From Microstegium vimineum (taxonomy: Eukaryota > Streptophyta > Magnoliopsida > Poales > Poaceae), in NCBI GenBank assembly GCA_022036555.1, contig CM039133.1, forward strand, positions 10,261,894 through 10,325,893: a stretch of 64,000 nucleotides of DNA, read 5' to 3'. A model generated the notes under the pieces. That model ran no database searches. It was not told the DNA's origin and saw nothing but the letters and a program-made list of their open reading frames with translations. The position numbers and the translations under genes were made by a program. Positions 1 to 11,955 of the stretch are shown here, piece after piece (position 1 is the first letter of the stretch; every line of letters begins with the position of its first letter).

Positions 1-345
1 GGCCAACGAGTAAATTTCTAAGCGTGTCGAAGTTCGGAGGGTTACGCTCAGAGAACACAGAGGTTTATACTGGTTCGGGCACGAACTCCCTACGTCCAGT
101 GTGTTGCGGGGTCGTATTACCGAGCGTGGAGAGCTTGTAGAGGGGAGCTACAAGCTTTGGTGAGAGAGGGAAGCGCCTTCCCAGGTCTTGTGCGTATGAG
201 GTTCTTGGTTCTGGTGGGTGCTCGCGTGCGTGCGAGTTTGAGTGTGTGTGAATGAGTGTTGGAATGTCGAGAGAGCTAGATTGGGGGTCCATTCTCTCCC
301 TTTATACGTAGGGAGAGATGGAGGAGTACAGTAGAGAGAGGGGGA
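1..345 (-). mobile_element. partial LTR of a gypsy-like retrotransposon
   Basis: The stretch contains the run 'actggttcgggcacgaac' followed by 'ccctacgtccagtg', a pattern I associate with grass gypsy-type LTRs. On the minus strand a TATAAAG motif (about 299-305) lies upstream of the gene-free GC-rich part, as expected for an LTR promoter. The outer edge is cut by the window start, so neither terminus nor a target-site duplication can be checked. The class is inferred from sequence style, not from a coding domain. Confidence 0.4.
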
Positions 346-900
346 GTGATCGTGGGCCCGACTTGTGCTGCTGCCGAGGGAGGGCTTTGTCTTCATCATG
401 TCTTCCTTCCTGAGGAAGATTGCGCCAGTAGACATATGTCCGAGTCCTGTTCGTCCTTGTCGCACTGTAGCCATGTATTTCATGACCGGGAACTCCGATG
501 TTCCCTTACCAGGGCATGGGAGGAGGTCGGCCGCACAGGACCGGGCACCCCCGTGTGCCGTCATACAGGGCTGATGACACCCTAATCCCTGTTGAAGTGT
601 CTGTCGGAGACATGGCGTGGATGTAACGCGCAGAAGTCATCGGTTAGGCAGCACAGGACCTTGTACCACAGGGTGAACAGGGGTCGGCATCAACACCTCT
701 CTATCACTAAGCACTATGCAAGTGGAGACAACAAGAATGGTGCATCCTTGACTTTGCAAGAGTTGGAATCACTCAACTCAATCACTCACTAGGCTCCTTG
801 ACTCTCAAGGTCACTCTCTATGTTTCTTCAGCAGATCAAATGGCCAAGAGAGCTAGAATGGATGAGTAGGGCAACTATAAATAGCCCCCAACCGACCAAC
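346..900. other. non-coding, probably retroelement-derived
   Basis: No frame carries a recognisable protein domain, and the short open frames overlap on both strands without family resemblance. Base composition matches the neighbouring LTR-like stretch, so I read it as decayed retroelement DNA. Direct evidence for this is weak. Confidence 0.3.
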
Positions 901-2280
901 TAGATGTTACACACAAGAAACCCTGTCTGCGAACCTCCGAACCGGACTTGTCATGGGGGCTCCGGACCATTCACCATGGGTCCAGACCTCACATGTGAAA
1001 CAGTGCTCTCACTGTACTGGCGACCTCTGGACTCATGCTCTTTGGTCCGAAGCTGGGCACCGGACCCAGTCCGGAGCCAATTTACCCTCTCTGGAGCTCT
1101 CTGTATTGCTCCGGACTTTGGTCTAGAGTCAACCTCCGGACCCGGTCCGGAGCCTTACCCTAGGCACAGAACACTACTTGTGAGCACTGGACTCATCGCA
1201 TATGGTCCGGAGCCCTAGCCCATAGGGTCAAGAACCTCTTTCTTCCACTCAGAGCCTACCGTAGCATCTCGACCCTCACTAATGGTCCGAAGCTATATAG
1301 GTAAGCAATTCGGAGCTCCTTTGAGCTGCCCAATCACCTCGGATCTCGATGCTATGTGAAAGGGACTTGCTCTAAACAGCTCATGGGATGTTTGTAGACA
1401 CTCTAGGACTAGGTTTGACAAGTCTGCACCACACCTACATCCCTAACCATTCCTAGCTCAAGCTACTAGCCTCAGACCCCCCTTAATAGTACGACCAAAG
1501 GAAAATAAGGATCCTAAGCTACTCTAAGTGTCCTTCTCACACCATGTGACACTTAGACCTAGCCTAAGCTTACATATGACCTAACTTACCAAGTTTTCCT
1601 CTGCATGAATACCAAACTTACTGGCATGAATACCTTACATATGACCTAACTTACCAAGTTTGCCTCTGCAAAACATACGTTAGTCATAGTAATCTTGCAT
1701 TGTCATTAATTACCGAAACTATGGGGCCTAGATGCTTTCACCATTTTTCTATGTTGCTCCGGACCGGACTCTAGGGGTTGGTCCGAACCAATTCGCAATG
1801 GTCTAGATCTCCTACAACGGTCTCTAACACTTGACCGTTGAATTCACATGCTGAGGCTGACTAATGGAGCCAATGGTTCGGACCATCTCCATTGGTCTGA
1901 AGCTCTGGTTCTGATTCGGTCCAAAGTCTTTGAGCGCCTCTAGAACCTCTCTGTTCCCGTCCAGACTAATCGTCATTGGTTCGAACGGTTGGTCTGGACT
2001 TAGTCTGGATACTCTGGCACTCTCTAGAACCTTACTGTTCCTATCTAGACCATTTGCCATTGGTCCAGATGACTGGATACAAAGGGCTAAATGCCTTGTT
2101 GCCAGGGTCCGGAACACCCTATGACTAGAGATTCCTTCTAGACCAGTTTCCTTTCGAAGCAAGACCTTGTGAAGCTCTGTTGACTTTGTTTCTTCGTGAT
2201 CTTTGCGTCTAGGTTGGTTCCACCCTTGATGCTTGGACTTTGCTTGATCTTGTAGGTCATCCTTCATGCTTCAAATGTCT
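901..2280. repeat. CCGGACC/GGTCCGGA-rich degenerate repeat tract
   Basis: Variants of 'ggtccgga', 'ccggacc' and 'ggtccaga' recur dozens of times on both strands, densest at 900-1320 and 1740-2120. The open frames crossing it are a by-product of the repeats and show no domain. Such tracts occur in the untranslated interior of grass LTR retrotransposons. I assign no element name. Confidence 0.4.
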
Positions 2281-4022
2281 TGCTTGAGGTTTTGATAATT
2301 TATATCACCATGTTGCCTTCATCCAAGTCACGTTTGCACCCTATTGGACTACAAAATGAACACTTGTAAACTCATTAGTCCTATTCGGTCATGTTGATCA
2401 TCAAACACCAAAAATCTAAACTAGATGGGCCAAGGGTCCATGTTCCTTACATAGTGTTTACTATATGCGTAGATGATCACTTAGTAGAGATTGTGGCTAA
2501 AACCAAAGGGCTTGCCATCCTCACATAATGGTGGTCACACAACAAATTCTATATTTGAGGGTCTCACAAGAGTACAAGATGTACAAGCTCCAGACTAGAA
2601 ATTACAAGAGTTGGTGCACACAACATAACAAGCAAAGAGATATGGAAACCTAGCTAGCCTACCACTATGGTAATACCTAAAGAATGCACTAGCTAGTCCT
2701 ACATTAAACAAGAACTAATCATTAGCACTAAATACTTAACCTTCTCTTGAACACTTTTGAGGCTAGAGACCACAAATAAGTGTGTCTACATCTTGTCCCA
2801 CTACTACAATTCGAAATTGGCTCAATCCATATCTAATTATAGCCTCAAGTACACAAACTAGTTGTTGCACAAATTTCACACATTTTGTGATCGCTAGATC
2901 TTCCCTTGGTTGTAATGCCTGTAAATGAACATCACTATAACATCTAGTGGGTTGCACTCAACTGGTTGTTGTGCCCTAGTACACATCACATCATGATCCA
3001 AAGAAATTTCTGGATGTAAACTAGACCTTTTGGTGCCTCATACTATGTTGTGTGTTTTGTAGTCATCAGATAACTAGTTGGGAGCATGTTTTCTCTCCTA
3101 TGATTGAACCTTCCAATCATCCTGGCATGCAATTTTCCTAATCCTTAAAACAAAGCTCTAGTAGTAATATTCTAATAATGACTCAAGTTCATCACAAGAT
3201 CATCTGATGAAGCATTTCATCGGGTCCTCATTATACTAAACAGTTAATGTGGTGGCCTTGATCTATTAATTTTGTGCTATTGTTCAAAAGTCTGGTGGTC
3301 TATGTTTCTTGGTTTAATTTTTTTGTTCATGATGGGTTGTTTGTTGATGTTTTAGAGTCTTCAACATGTACACTTGGTCTTCCATTGAGGTGCACTATCC
3401 CATGTATATCTACATCCACCTCCTCTTTCATACCAGCAAAACTACATCCACCTCCCTTGAGCTCACTATTTACAAACATATAACAGCACGGTCTAAACAG
3501 TGGTAGCTGAGAGAGGAAGAAGACTATTTTTACTGGAGTATTATTTCCCATGGTTCAAACCATTAACCTGATTAATAGCAGATTTTGGTAAGATGTACAT
3601 ACTTGTTTTCCACCTCTTATAAGCTAAACTGTAGAAAACAAATATGTATAACATGTGAAACACCAAATTACAACAACTTCAAATTATTTTAAGATAGATA
3701 TAACTGTGACTTTCATGTTTCCAAACCATATATTTTATATAAGAGTTATGGTTTGTTATTAATGCTTTACATGTTTGACCACATCTTGTCCAAAATGTCA
3801 AGTATTTATAACTAGGGGGAAGAGTACATCCTCATTATAGGGCTTTTCAAAATAGTTCGATGTTGGCAATTGTGCTTAGCTATTTGAAATATTAATTCAC
3901 ATCTAGCTTATTTAAATAATTAGTTATGATTTAATCTCACAGGACATCCACAATAATAAATGAACTATATTTTATCAGAATTTATAGATTATTTCTGTTT
4001 TCTAGCCATTGTACATTTTAAT

Positions 4023-4065
<43 letters not shown>

Positions 4066-4115
4066 TTGTGAAAATATTACATAAAAGTTTAAGGAGAGTT
4101 GTTAAAAACGTACAG
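2281..4115. other. intergenic or upstream region of the kinase-jacalin gene
   Basis: No coding exon could be recognised. I looked for a first exon carrying the glycine-rich loop of the following kinase, which related genes place just upstream, and did not see one. A TA dinucleotide microsatellite lies at about 4026-4063, immediately before the first recognisable kinase exon. The rest is AT-rich and unremarkable. Confidence 0.4.
4026..4063. repeat. (TA)n microsatellite
   Basis: About 18 uninterrupted TA units lie just 5' of the first recognisable kinase exon. Similar TA tracts sit in an intron of the same gene (about 5883-5938) and at 34361-34400. Confidence 0.9.
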
Positions 4116-5880
4116 GGAGTGCTTGAAGATGGCTTTGTTGCTGTCAAGAAGTTATACTCACATCTTGCAATCCAAGATGAACCATTCCATCGCGAGGTTG
4201 ATTGTCTAATGAATATTAGGCACCACAATATAGTCTTGTTTGTTGGGTACAGTGCTGAAACACAGGAAGTGGTCGTGCGTCATGAAGGCAAAAATATTTT
4301 TGCAGAAAAACGAGAAAGGTTGCTTTGCTTTGAGTATTTGGGTAATGGAAGCCTTCACAAGCATCTTACTGGTATGATTGTCGAATAAAATTAAACATGC
4401 GATCCAATTACTCAAAATGTATGGGGATTAGAGCATTTTACCTATAGATTTCATTGTGTAAACCGAAGAAAAAATCCATAACAAATATGTTCCCTTTGCC
4501 CCAGTGTTATATCAAGACAACCCATTTGCTGCATGTAAAGTCAATGAATTCCATTGTCTTGTAAATAAAATTACACTTTTGTGGTATGTTGTAGATAAAT
4601 TTCCAGGAAGAAATTGTGGTACAAGCTCTTGTCATCAGAGTGGTAGACAAACATGCATGGTACCAATCAGTCACCAACATAGTATCATATAGGCCATCTG
4701 TTTAAATTATAGTTCATTTTAGTTTTGTCCAATGGCAAACATCTCTAGTTTTGATCAAGATTACAGAAAAATACATTAAAATTTAAAATATCAAAATAAT
4801 TTCATTAAATTCTATTTATATATGAAATATGACTTGCTAGTGCATATATTTGAACTTGTTGTATATATGCATTTGTTAATGAAGTTAGAGAATTTTGACG
4901 ATATGCTAAAGTGAAATATAATTTGGAATGGTGGAGTAGTGTAGAGCTCTATGGCCTTATACTGAAACTGTAATGTGCATGCTATGGCAAAAAAACAATG
5001 TTGAGTATACATTTCGTTCTTCCTACATTCCAAATTATAGGTTATATTTTAGATTTGTCCTAAATAAAACTATTTAACTTTGACAAAGAAAAGTGTACAT
5101 ACATCTACAACATGAAATTAGGTTTAGTAAATTCTTCAAGGAAAAAAGGTCTTGATAGTACATTTATTTGAAAACCTATAGTTGTTAGTATATTTTTCTA
5201 AAAACTCGGTAAAAGTTACAAAAGGCTTGATTTTGGTCCAAGTAAACTATAATTTCGAATAGAAAGAGCATAATACTATATGAAATTTAAATACAATGCA
5301 TTTTGATGTACTATATTTCCATTGTTGATTTGAGGATTTCATTTTTTTGTTATTGTTGTTGACGTACGTTGACTGATATTCATGTGTTTCAGCCAGACCC
5401 TGTGGGCTTCCATGGCGTGTTTGTTACCAGATAATAAAAGGAATTTGCCTGGGCTTGCACTATCTCCACGGGAAGCGCATAATTCATTTAGATCTCAAAC
5501 CTGACAATATATTGCTTGACGACGGCATGTTGCCCAAAATTGCAGACTTTGGTTTGTCAAGGCTCTTGGGGGGTGAAAAAAGCCGCACGATCACGCGACA
5601 ACAACAAGGAACAATGTGAGCTAAGTATATACCAAAAGATTCATAGTTAATTAGGGATATTATCCTCGGTCATGTTTTAAAATCAAAGATGTCAAAATGT
5701 TTTTTCTCTGGTGTTAGCCATGGAATTAATAGTGTTCATGCATGCAGGGGTTACATGGCACCTGAGTACATAGATTATGGAGTGATCACATTCAAGTCAG
5801 ACATATATAGCTTGGGTGTAATAATCAGACACATAGTGAAGGGGCGTAACTCGGAAGATACCACCGATCAAGATGTATGT

Positions 5881-5930
<50 letters not shown>

Positions 5931-8900
5931 TATATATATAAGTTTTTTTTTGTGTATGTGTGTTCTTGTAATAATAATAAGATGCATTGTTAGCTAGATA
6001 CTGGAGAGCTGGATGATTAGGCTGGAAAAGGATTCATCACAAATGAGGGAGCAGACCCAACTATTGGAAATAGGCTACAAAAAGCAAATAAAAGCGTGCA
6101 TCGAGATATTTCAGAGGTGCACGCGGCCTGAACCAAAGGATAGGCCAACGACAGAGGGCATCCTACTGACACTGGAGAAAACAGAAGCAAGGGTCAATTT
6201 GGTCCCTGGGCCTAATCCAAATGCCGGTCAGGTATGTACATAGTTACCAGGATAACATATTAGACATTTTCACTATATGTAAAATAGCAACATAGGCCTA
6301 TTTTGTGTGAACTGTTTAAACTCCATAATTTACATTTTTTTTATGTATAGAACCATCTCTGTAAGCTTATTTCATACATCTTTGCATATTTGTCCATTTA
6401 TATAAATCACACATTTACAAATTAAGCCGCATTTTATACAAACAATGTCCATCCCCTACATCATTCAATTACCACTTTTAGTACAAATATTATCTTTCAA
6501 GCCGACAACACGTCATTACACATATAAAAAGTGCCCATTTGTATGCTCCATTCATTCCTAAATATGCACACATCTACCAATTTCAGGACAAATTAAGCCA
6601 GAAGAGAAAAAAAAATCCATAATGCACTAACTAAACAGCTATAATCACACTTGATTGTTGCAGTTTTATGTTTTAGTTAATCAATGCGATATAAATGGTA
6701 GGCTCAAATAATCATTGGTTGGTTTGGGCATGCCCACATATTTCCAAATTGTAGGCAATGTGATGTGCTAATGGATGCATCAAATGATATGTTTAGTTAA
6801 TTTGTTGTAGGGTTGGGCCATTTCATCCTTCAAATGTTTAGTACTTAGTGAGGAATTTGAAAGCTTCAAATACTTATAATTAGGGAGGTAGAGAATAATA
6901 GACTAATATGGATTAATTAACGTACTTTCCATTATGTAAACACGCTTGGTTGTGTATTTCTATGGCAGTGTCAATTAATATTAGTTTTCCAGTTTACAAA
7001 TTTTTAATCTTAATTGGTGTGCCACAGATTGAGCTTCCCAAATTTGGGCCGTGTGGTGGAGATGGAGGGAATCCACGAGACATCAAAATGGTGCCTTACC
7101 TTTTGGATAGCATAACAATTAGCAGTGGAACTATTATTGATTCTATCGGGTTTTCATACACTGATCAATATGCCCAGGACCACACTATAGGGCCTTGGGG
7201 TGGTAAGGAGGGTAAGAATAAGGTGAGCATGAAAAGAATAGTTCTTTTTTATGTCTAAATACAAATGATGTTATTTAGATGTGTGTAACACAAAGTTAAA
7301 TTTGCACTTGTGGATCTAATCATTGTTTAAGCTTGGGGGACTACATCTCAAGACATGCCAGTATGCATAGGCAAATAACTATTTAGAGTGTTGGGTGCTG
7401 AATAGCGGGGTCCTATAAATAATCATATGTAAACTAAGGTTTTTAAGACATTCTTAAGTTATAATTTAAAGTACTAAAAGTTGGTACTCAAGATGCCAAT
7501 TTCACATAGCTCCTATGTTGCAGTAAAGGTAAATCTTGATACCTCTCCAAGGCAGTAGGACTAGAAGTCACAATCCGACTACTCATGATTGTCTACAGGA
7601 TATTTCAATGTGAAATATTGTTTCTCTTTTCTTGCAGATTCAATTAGGTCCTTTGGAGTTTCTTACAGGAGTATCTGGAACAATCGGTCCATTCAAAAGT
7701 CTAATAAACATTATAACATCGCTTATGTTTGTCACCAATACTCGTAGTTATGGACCATTTGGAAAAGGGCGAGGAACGCCATTCCACATTCAAACGCAAA
7801 ACAATGACAAGATTATTGGTTTCTTTGGCCGTTCCAACCAATGTCTCAATGCGATTGGTGTCTACACGAACCAAGATGTACTGCAAATTTAGTCCATACT
7901 AGTTTTATTTTATCTGTGTTTTCACTCAAATCTTTACTGATTGGTTCACTTTCAGGCTAGGGTCGCAAGGATTGGGCCTTTTGGTGGAGATGGAGTACTT
8001 CATGACATCACAGTAAAACCACACATCACCTATTAAGAATGACAATTTTTAATGGAACTATCATGAGTTCACTATTGAGTTTTTATCCAGGACCAACATG
8101 GGCAGCACCACAACGCAGGTCCATCGGTAGAATGTGGAGGTAGCAATCATAAGGTGAGCATTGATCATTATGAAATCTAGCTCTCGACTCTCAAGATAAC
8201 TTTCCTTATTTCTAGTCTTATTATTTCTTGTTCCTCAGACTGACTTCGCCAAATTTGGCCCATGGGGTGGAGATAGAGGACATCCACAAGACATCAAAAT
8301 GCTACCCTACCGTTTAGACAAGGTTAAAATAAGCAGTGGAGTTGTTATCGATTCAATCGACTTTTCATACACCGACCACGATGGCAAGTACCACACTACA
8401 GGCCCTTGGGGCGGCCATGGAGGAGACAATAACTCTGTGAGTGTGATGAACAGAATAAATCTTTTCTGTACAAATATGAATTATATTGTTTAGATGGGTG
8501 CAACACAAAGTTAACTTTGCATTTATGAAGTTCATGGTTATTGTTTTGAATATGGGGGACTACATCCCAATAGATGCCAATATGTAACGTTGTTCCTGCT
8601 GAATTGTAATGCCATTGTGTCCTAAACTCTCATGTCATACATGTAGAGAAAAAAAAATATTTTTGAATGAACTATCCATTGAGAATGTGGTTTCTATATG
8701 CGGTGTTTACTTGGATTGGAAAGTATATGGAAACCATCTCATTGTTTTTGAGTTGGAACTACCTAAGTAAACTAGGGGTTTTAAGAGTTAATACATGCCT
8801 GAATTTTTAATTTAAGATGCTAAAAGTTTGTACTTGAGATGACAATAGTTTTACGTATCTCGTATGTTGTATGTACTAATGAATGTATGGTAAATCTTGA

Positions 8901-10530
8901 TACCTTCCCAAGGCGCCGTATCGCTAAAAGTTACTACCTGAACCTACGTGCTCATAGTACTGCTTGTCTGGGGCATGTATATTTTCCATGTGAAATATAT
9001 AATTTCTGTTTTTTCTTGCAGTTTCAGCTAGGGCCTTCGGAGTTTCTTACAGGAGTATCTGGATCAATCGGTACATTCAAAAGACTAGACGTAATAACGT
9101 CTCTTACGTTTGTCACCAATGTTCGTAGCTATGGACCATTTGGACAAGGGAGAGGAACATCTTTCCACATTCCAATGCAGGGCAATGGCTGCATTGTTGG
9201 TTTCTTTGGGCGTTCTGGACGATATCTCGATGCAATTGGTGTCTACACGAATCCTAAGTTAAAAGTAATTAGCGAAGAAAAGGTACTAATTTATTATTCC
9301 ATATTACTTTTATTTAGTTATAATTTTGTCCTTTTGTGTTGGTTGGTTCTAATTGTTTCTCAATGTCGGTTTATTACTTGCAGGATGAGGTGGCCAGGAT
9401 TGGACCTTGGGGTGGAGATGGAAATGTTCTTCATGACATCACAGAAAAACCACATCGCCTGCAAAGAGTGACAATTTTCAGTGGGACCATCATAAATTCA
9501 CTTGAGTATTTATACAGTGATCACAATGGGCAGCAGCACACTGCCGGTCCATGGGGTGGATGTGGAGGAAATGGTCGAAAGGTGAGACTCAATCATAGTC
9601 AAATCTACTACCTCCGTTCTAAATTATAAATCATTCCAACTTTTTTTAAAAATCAAAACGTCTCTTGTTCGGTTAAATTTATATAATAAAATAATAATAT
9701 TTATGATACCAAATAAGTGTTATTAGATTCTTCATTAATTATATTTTTATAGTATACCTATTTGATTTCGTAACTCTTTGTAATTCTCTACATAACTTAG
9801 TTCGTCAAACTTAAAAAAAATAATCTCAAAAAAAATTTAATGACTTATAATTTGGAAGGGGGGGATTAGCTTATAGTACATTTATATAGTAGTGGTAACG
9901 AGATATGTGTGATCCATGACTTTTTTACTTTTTTGTAAAAATAATAAATAACCAGGAGCAAGCAGTTTTTTTTACTAGTAACAGTATCGAAAAGCTAATG
10001 CATGACCAGGTTTTTTACTGTTTGCCACCACCAAAATTTCCAATTCAATCATTGATCTCCGTCTGGTGACAGAAAGTCAGCTGCCAGAGTTTATACTAAT
10101 AGTGAGCTTTTGGTTTTTGGTTTCTTTCAGTTTCTTGACTTTTGAAAGACCCAAAAGCTTCTAAGGAAGCTCAAACAAGTTAATAAGTACATGCAGCTAG
10201 AGCACCTTCTCCAAATTAAAATAATACAAACATCATCTTAGTTTTTTTTTCTCTCTCTGTTCCTTTTTGCAGATTCATCTTGACCCTGAAGAGTTGATAG
10301 TGAAGGTTTCTGGAACATTTCATCCATGTAACTGGGACAGATCAATACCGAATGTTGTATCTTCTCTTACACTTGTCACCAGCACAGGCAAAACACATGG
10401 ACCTTTCGGAACGCAGCTCGGGGCTGCTTTCCAGGTTCCGGTGGGGAGCAACAGTAGGATCGTCGGCTTCTTTGCCCACGGAGACAATTACATCGAAGCA
10501 ATTGGCGCCTACGTTCGCACTCTTCTGTAA
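4116..10530 (+). CDS. protein kinase fused to multiple jacalin-like lectin domains
   Basis: Predicted exons, joined by GT-AG sites in consistent phase: 4116-4371, 5393-5615, 5748-5874, 5998-6231 (kinase); 7028-7222 + 7638-7877 (jacalin 1); 8239-8436 + 9022-9282 (jacalin 3); 9384-9581 + 10273-10530 (jacalin 4). This sums to 2190 bp, about 729 residues. Kinase landmarks are VAVKKL with the ATP lysine, HLDLKPDN as catalytic loop (a non-RD type, with Leu in the Arg position), DFGLSRL and GYMAPEY. Each lectin domain is encoded by two exons, the first holding the GPWGG-type motif and the second the GPFGxGxGTxFH and FFGR motifs. Jacalin domains bind mannose or galactose glycans, and in cereals kinase-jacalin proteins are linked to defence. 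No signal peptide or membrane segment was found, so a cytosolic place is inferred. Odd points: the glycine-loop exon was not found, and exon 7956-8153 is dead and must be skipped. Confidence 0.75.
5016..5275. mobile_element. Stowaway-like MITE remnant in the first kinase intron
   Basis: The left side 'cttcctacattccaaattatag' and the right side 'ctataatttcgaatagaaag' are near inverted copies, in the style of Stowaway ends (CTCCCTCCGTTCC...AAATTATAA). The interior has the usual AT-rich content. The outermost bases have diverged, so the limits are approximate. Confidence 0.55.
5883..5940. repeat. (TA)n microsatellite in a kinase intron
   Basis: A long TA run starts a few bases after the splice donor at 5875 of the kinase-jacalin gene. 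It lies wholly inside the intron between exons 5748-5874 and 5998-6231 and is likely polymorphic. Confidence 0.9.
7028..9581 (+). repeat. intragenic tandem duplication of a jacalin exon cassette
   Basis: The exon order 7028-7222, 7638-7877, 7956-8153 is repeated as 8239-8436, 9022-9282, 9384-9581, and the introns match too. After the first exon both copies read like 'gtgag..tg...agaat', then 'ttagatg.gtg.aacacaaagtta', then 'gggggactacatc'. Unit spacing is 1.2 to 1.4 kb. Because intron sequence is shared, the duplication copied genomic DNA rather than cDNA and is not very old. Confidence 0.8.
7956..8153 (+). pseudogene. dead jacalin half-exon inside the kinase-jacalin gene
   Basis: It is preceded by a good acceptor (tttcag) and followed by 'aag' plus gtgagc. 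It starts in frame (ARVARIGPFGGDGVLHDIT) but then runs into stops and small indels. The intact paralogous exon is 9384-9581, which reads DEVARIGPWGGDGNVLHDIT and continues open. Its matching C-terminal half-exon is absent before the next cassette. Flanking exons are phase 0, so skipping it keeps the frame. Confidence 0.8.
9608..9869. mobile_element. Stowaway MITE in the last jacalin intron
   Basis: It starts 'ctacctccgttctaaattataa' after a TA dinucleotide and ends with 'ttataatttggaaggggggg', an inverted match in Stowaway (Tc1/mariner) style. It sits in the intron between exons 9384-9581 and 10273-10530 and so does not interrupt coding sequence. Confidence 0.75.
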
Positions 10531-11749
10531 CCAAAGCCCCTGTACTCAACTCTGTATCTTATCTTATTGGTTATGAAAGATAAAGTCAAATTGTTGATAA
10601 TTACCTACTGTTAGACTATAGTACATCAGGAGGCTTCATCGTGTGTATCCAGTCCATTTGACTCAATATTGAGCGCGTACTCGCTGCATAGTTGACTTTC
10701 TGTATGTGAGTTGTTGTTTGCAGTGATGTTTCTGTTTCCTGCACAAAGACAGGCACGCTCTGTTCTCCGAGGAAGGGAAAGGAAAAGCAGGGGAGAGGCG
10801 TGCCTGGCATGTGGGGTCCGTGTGTCAGCAGTGGAGTGGCCCAAAGTCCACGCGGTGCCGACAGGCGAGGGGAAGTGGAACGAGGGTATGGGGTCCGCAT
10901 GTCAACGAGCAAAGGAAGCGGGTGCGCGCGGTAACAGGCCGCTGGCGGGCCTAAATGCACGCGCGATGAGGACGGGCAGATCTGGAGTTTAGGCCCGTTG
11001 GACACTTTGATCTTTTCCCTTTTCCTTTTTATTCTTTTTCTATTCGATTTCATAATTCTCATTCCAAAGGGTTCAAAAAGAAATTTGAATGTTATGTCAA
11101 TTAATTATTTTGGATCCGCACTCAAGCACGCAACATACGACGGAAGTGGAACTCAAAACATATGATTACGTGAGATCATTAGTTACGGAATGCATAATAA
11201 TAACCTGAACTAAATTATGCAAGCATACTGTACGCAATAGATTCAAACTTTCCAGGTTTTATCTTGTGTTCAGTAATACAGTTTCTCCATCTAATGTTAC
11301 GTGATGTGACCTATAAAAGGATATAGATTTCATTTGGAGAACTGCTGTGGTACGGCGGCGGCGGTCCTTATGAAAATGAGTGAATCTGTCACATCATTCA
11401 GAATAAGTTGCAGTTCCTACAGTAGATACTTGTGGATGTCGGAAGAGCATCAAGTCGCCAATAGGTTCCGAACCATGCGTTTGATTTCTGAAAACTTACC
11501 TGTTTTCATCCTTGTTTTCAGATATCGTCAGTACTACTTTGGCCTACTGACTAGTCCCCGTTTTACCAGAGATTTCGTCATTTTGCAACTACTCAGTTCT
11601 TCTCTGATCTCTCTCTCTCTCTCAGAGCCACTTTCTATCTCAACTTTGTGTTGAAGCCTTCTTTCTGGATCAGGCTCAGTATCCTGATTCTAGCATTGCG
11701 TCCCTGCTGTTATTTCCACCAAATAAATGCTGTGTACTGTCCTGCAGAT
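10531..11749. other. 3' flank of kinase-jacalin gene, no gene seen
   Basis: Immediately after the stop codon comes ordinary 3' UTR-like sequence. A GC-rich patch at about 10740-10990 has overlapping open frames on both strands without any domain. At 11448-11530 lies a segment related to 12709-12800 and 13965-14045 (see the diverged repeats). Confidence 0.45.
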
Positions 11750-11955
11750 TCAGCTTCTTTGACACGTCTGAAGCTATGGTGAAACTTTCTGGAACAATTG
11801 GTACATTTGGGGGCTTACCAAATGCTGTAACTTCTCTCACACTTGGTATGGTTCTTTGGACGAGGAGGTCAGGAGGGAACTGCTTTCCACGCCCAGAAAT
11901 TACAGCATTGTTGAGCAGAGCTGCAGAAGAATGCATCAGTGCAATTAGTCTGTGT
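11750..11955 (+). pseudogene. remnant of a jacalin C-terminal half-exon
   Basis: The sequence begins with an acceptor-like 'cctgcag' and 'attcagctt', as in the live exons at 7638 and 10273. It then reads VKLSGTIGTFGGLPNAVTSLTL, parallel to the live GVSGTIGPFKSLINIITSLMF. Later parts match FGRGGQEGTAFH only after a change of frame. It is a decayed further copy of the jacalin domain about 1.2 kb beyond the end of the gene. Confidence 0.75.

Noticed and set aside
904..2267. Open frames of 104 and 147 codons in the CCGGACC tract
   Set aside because: They follow the repeat motif and show no domain; no start context or splice structure supports a gene.
10616..11062. 148-codon minus-strand frame after the kinase-jacalin gene
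   Set aside because: Mixed GC-rich and low-complexity sequence overlapping other frames; no family resemblance.
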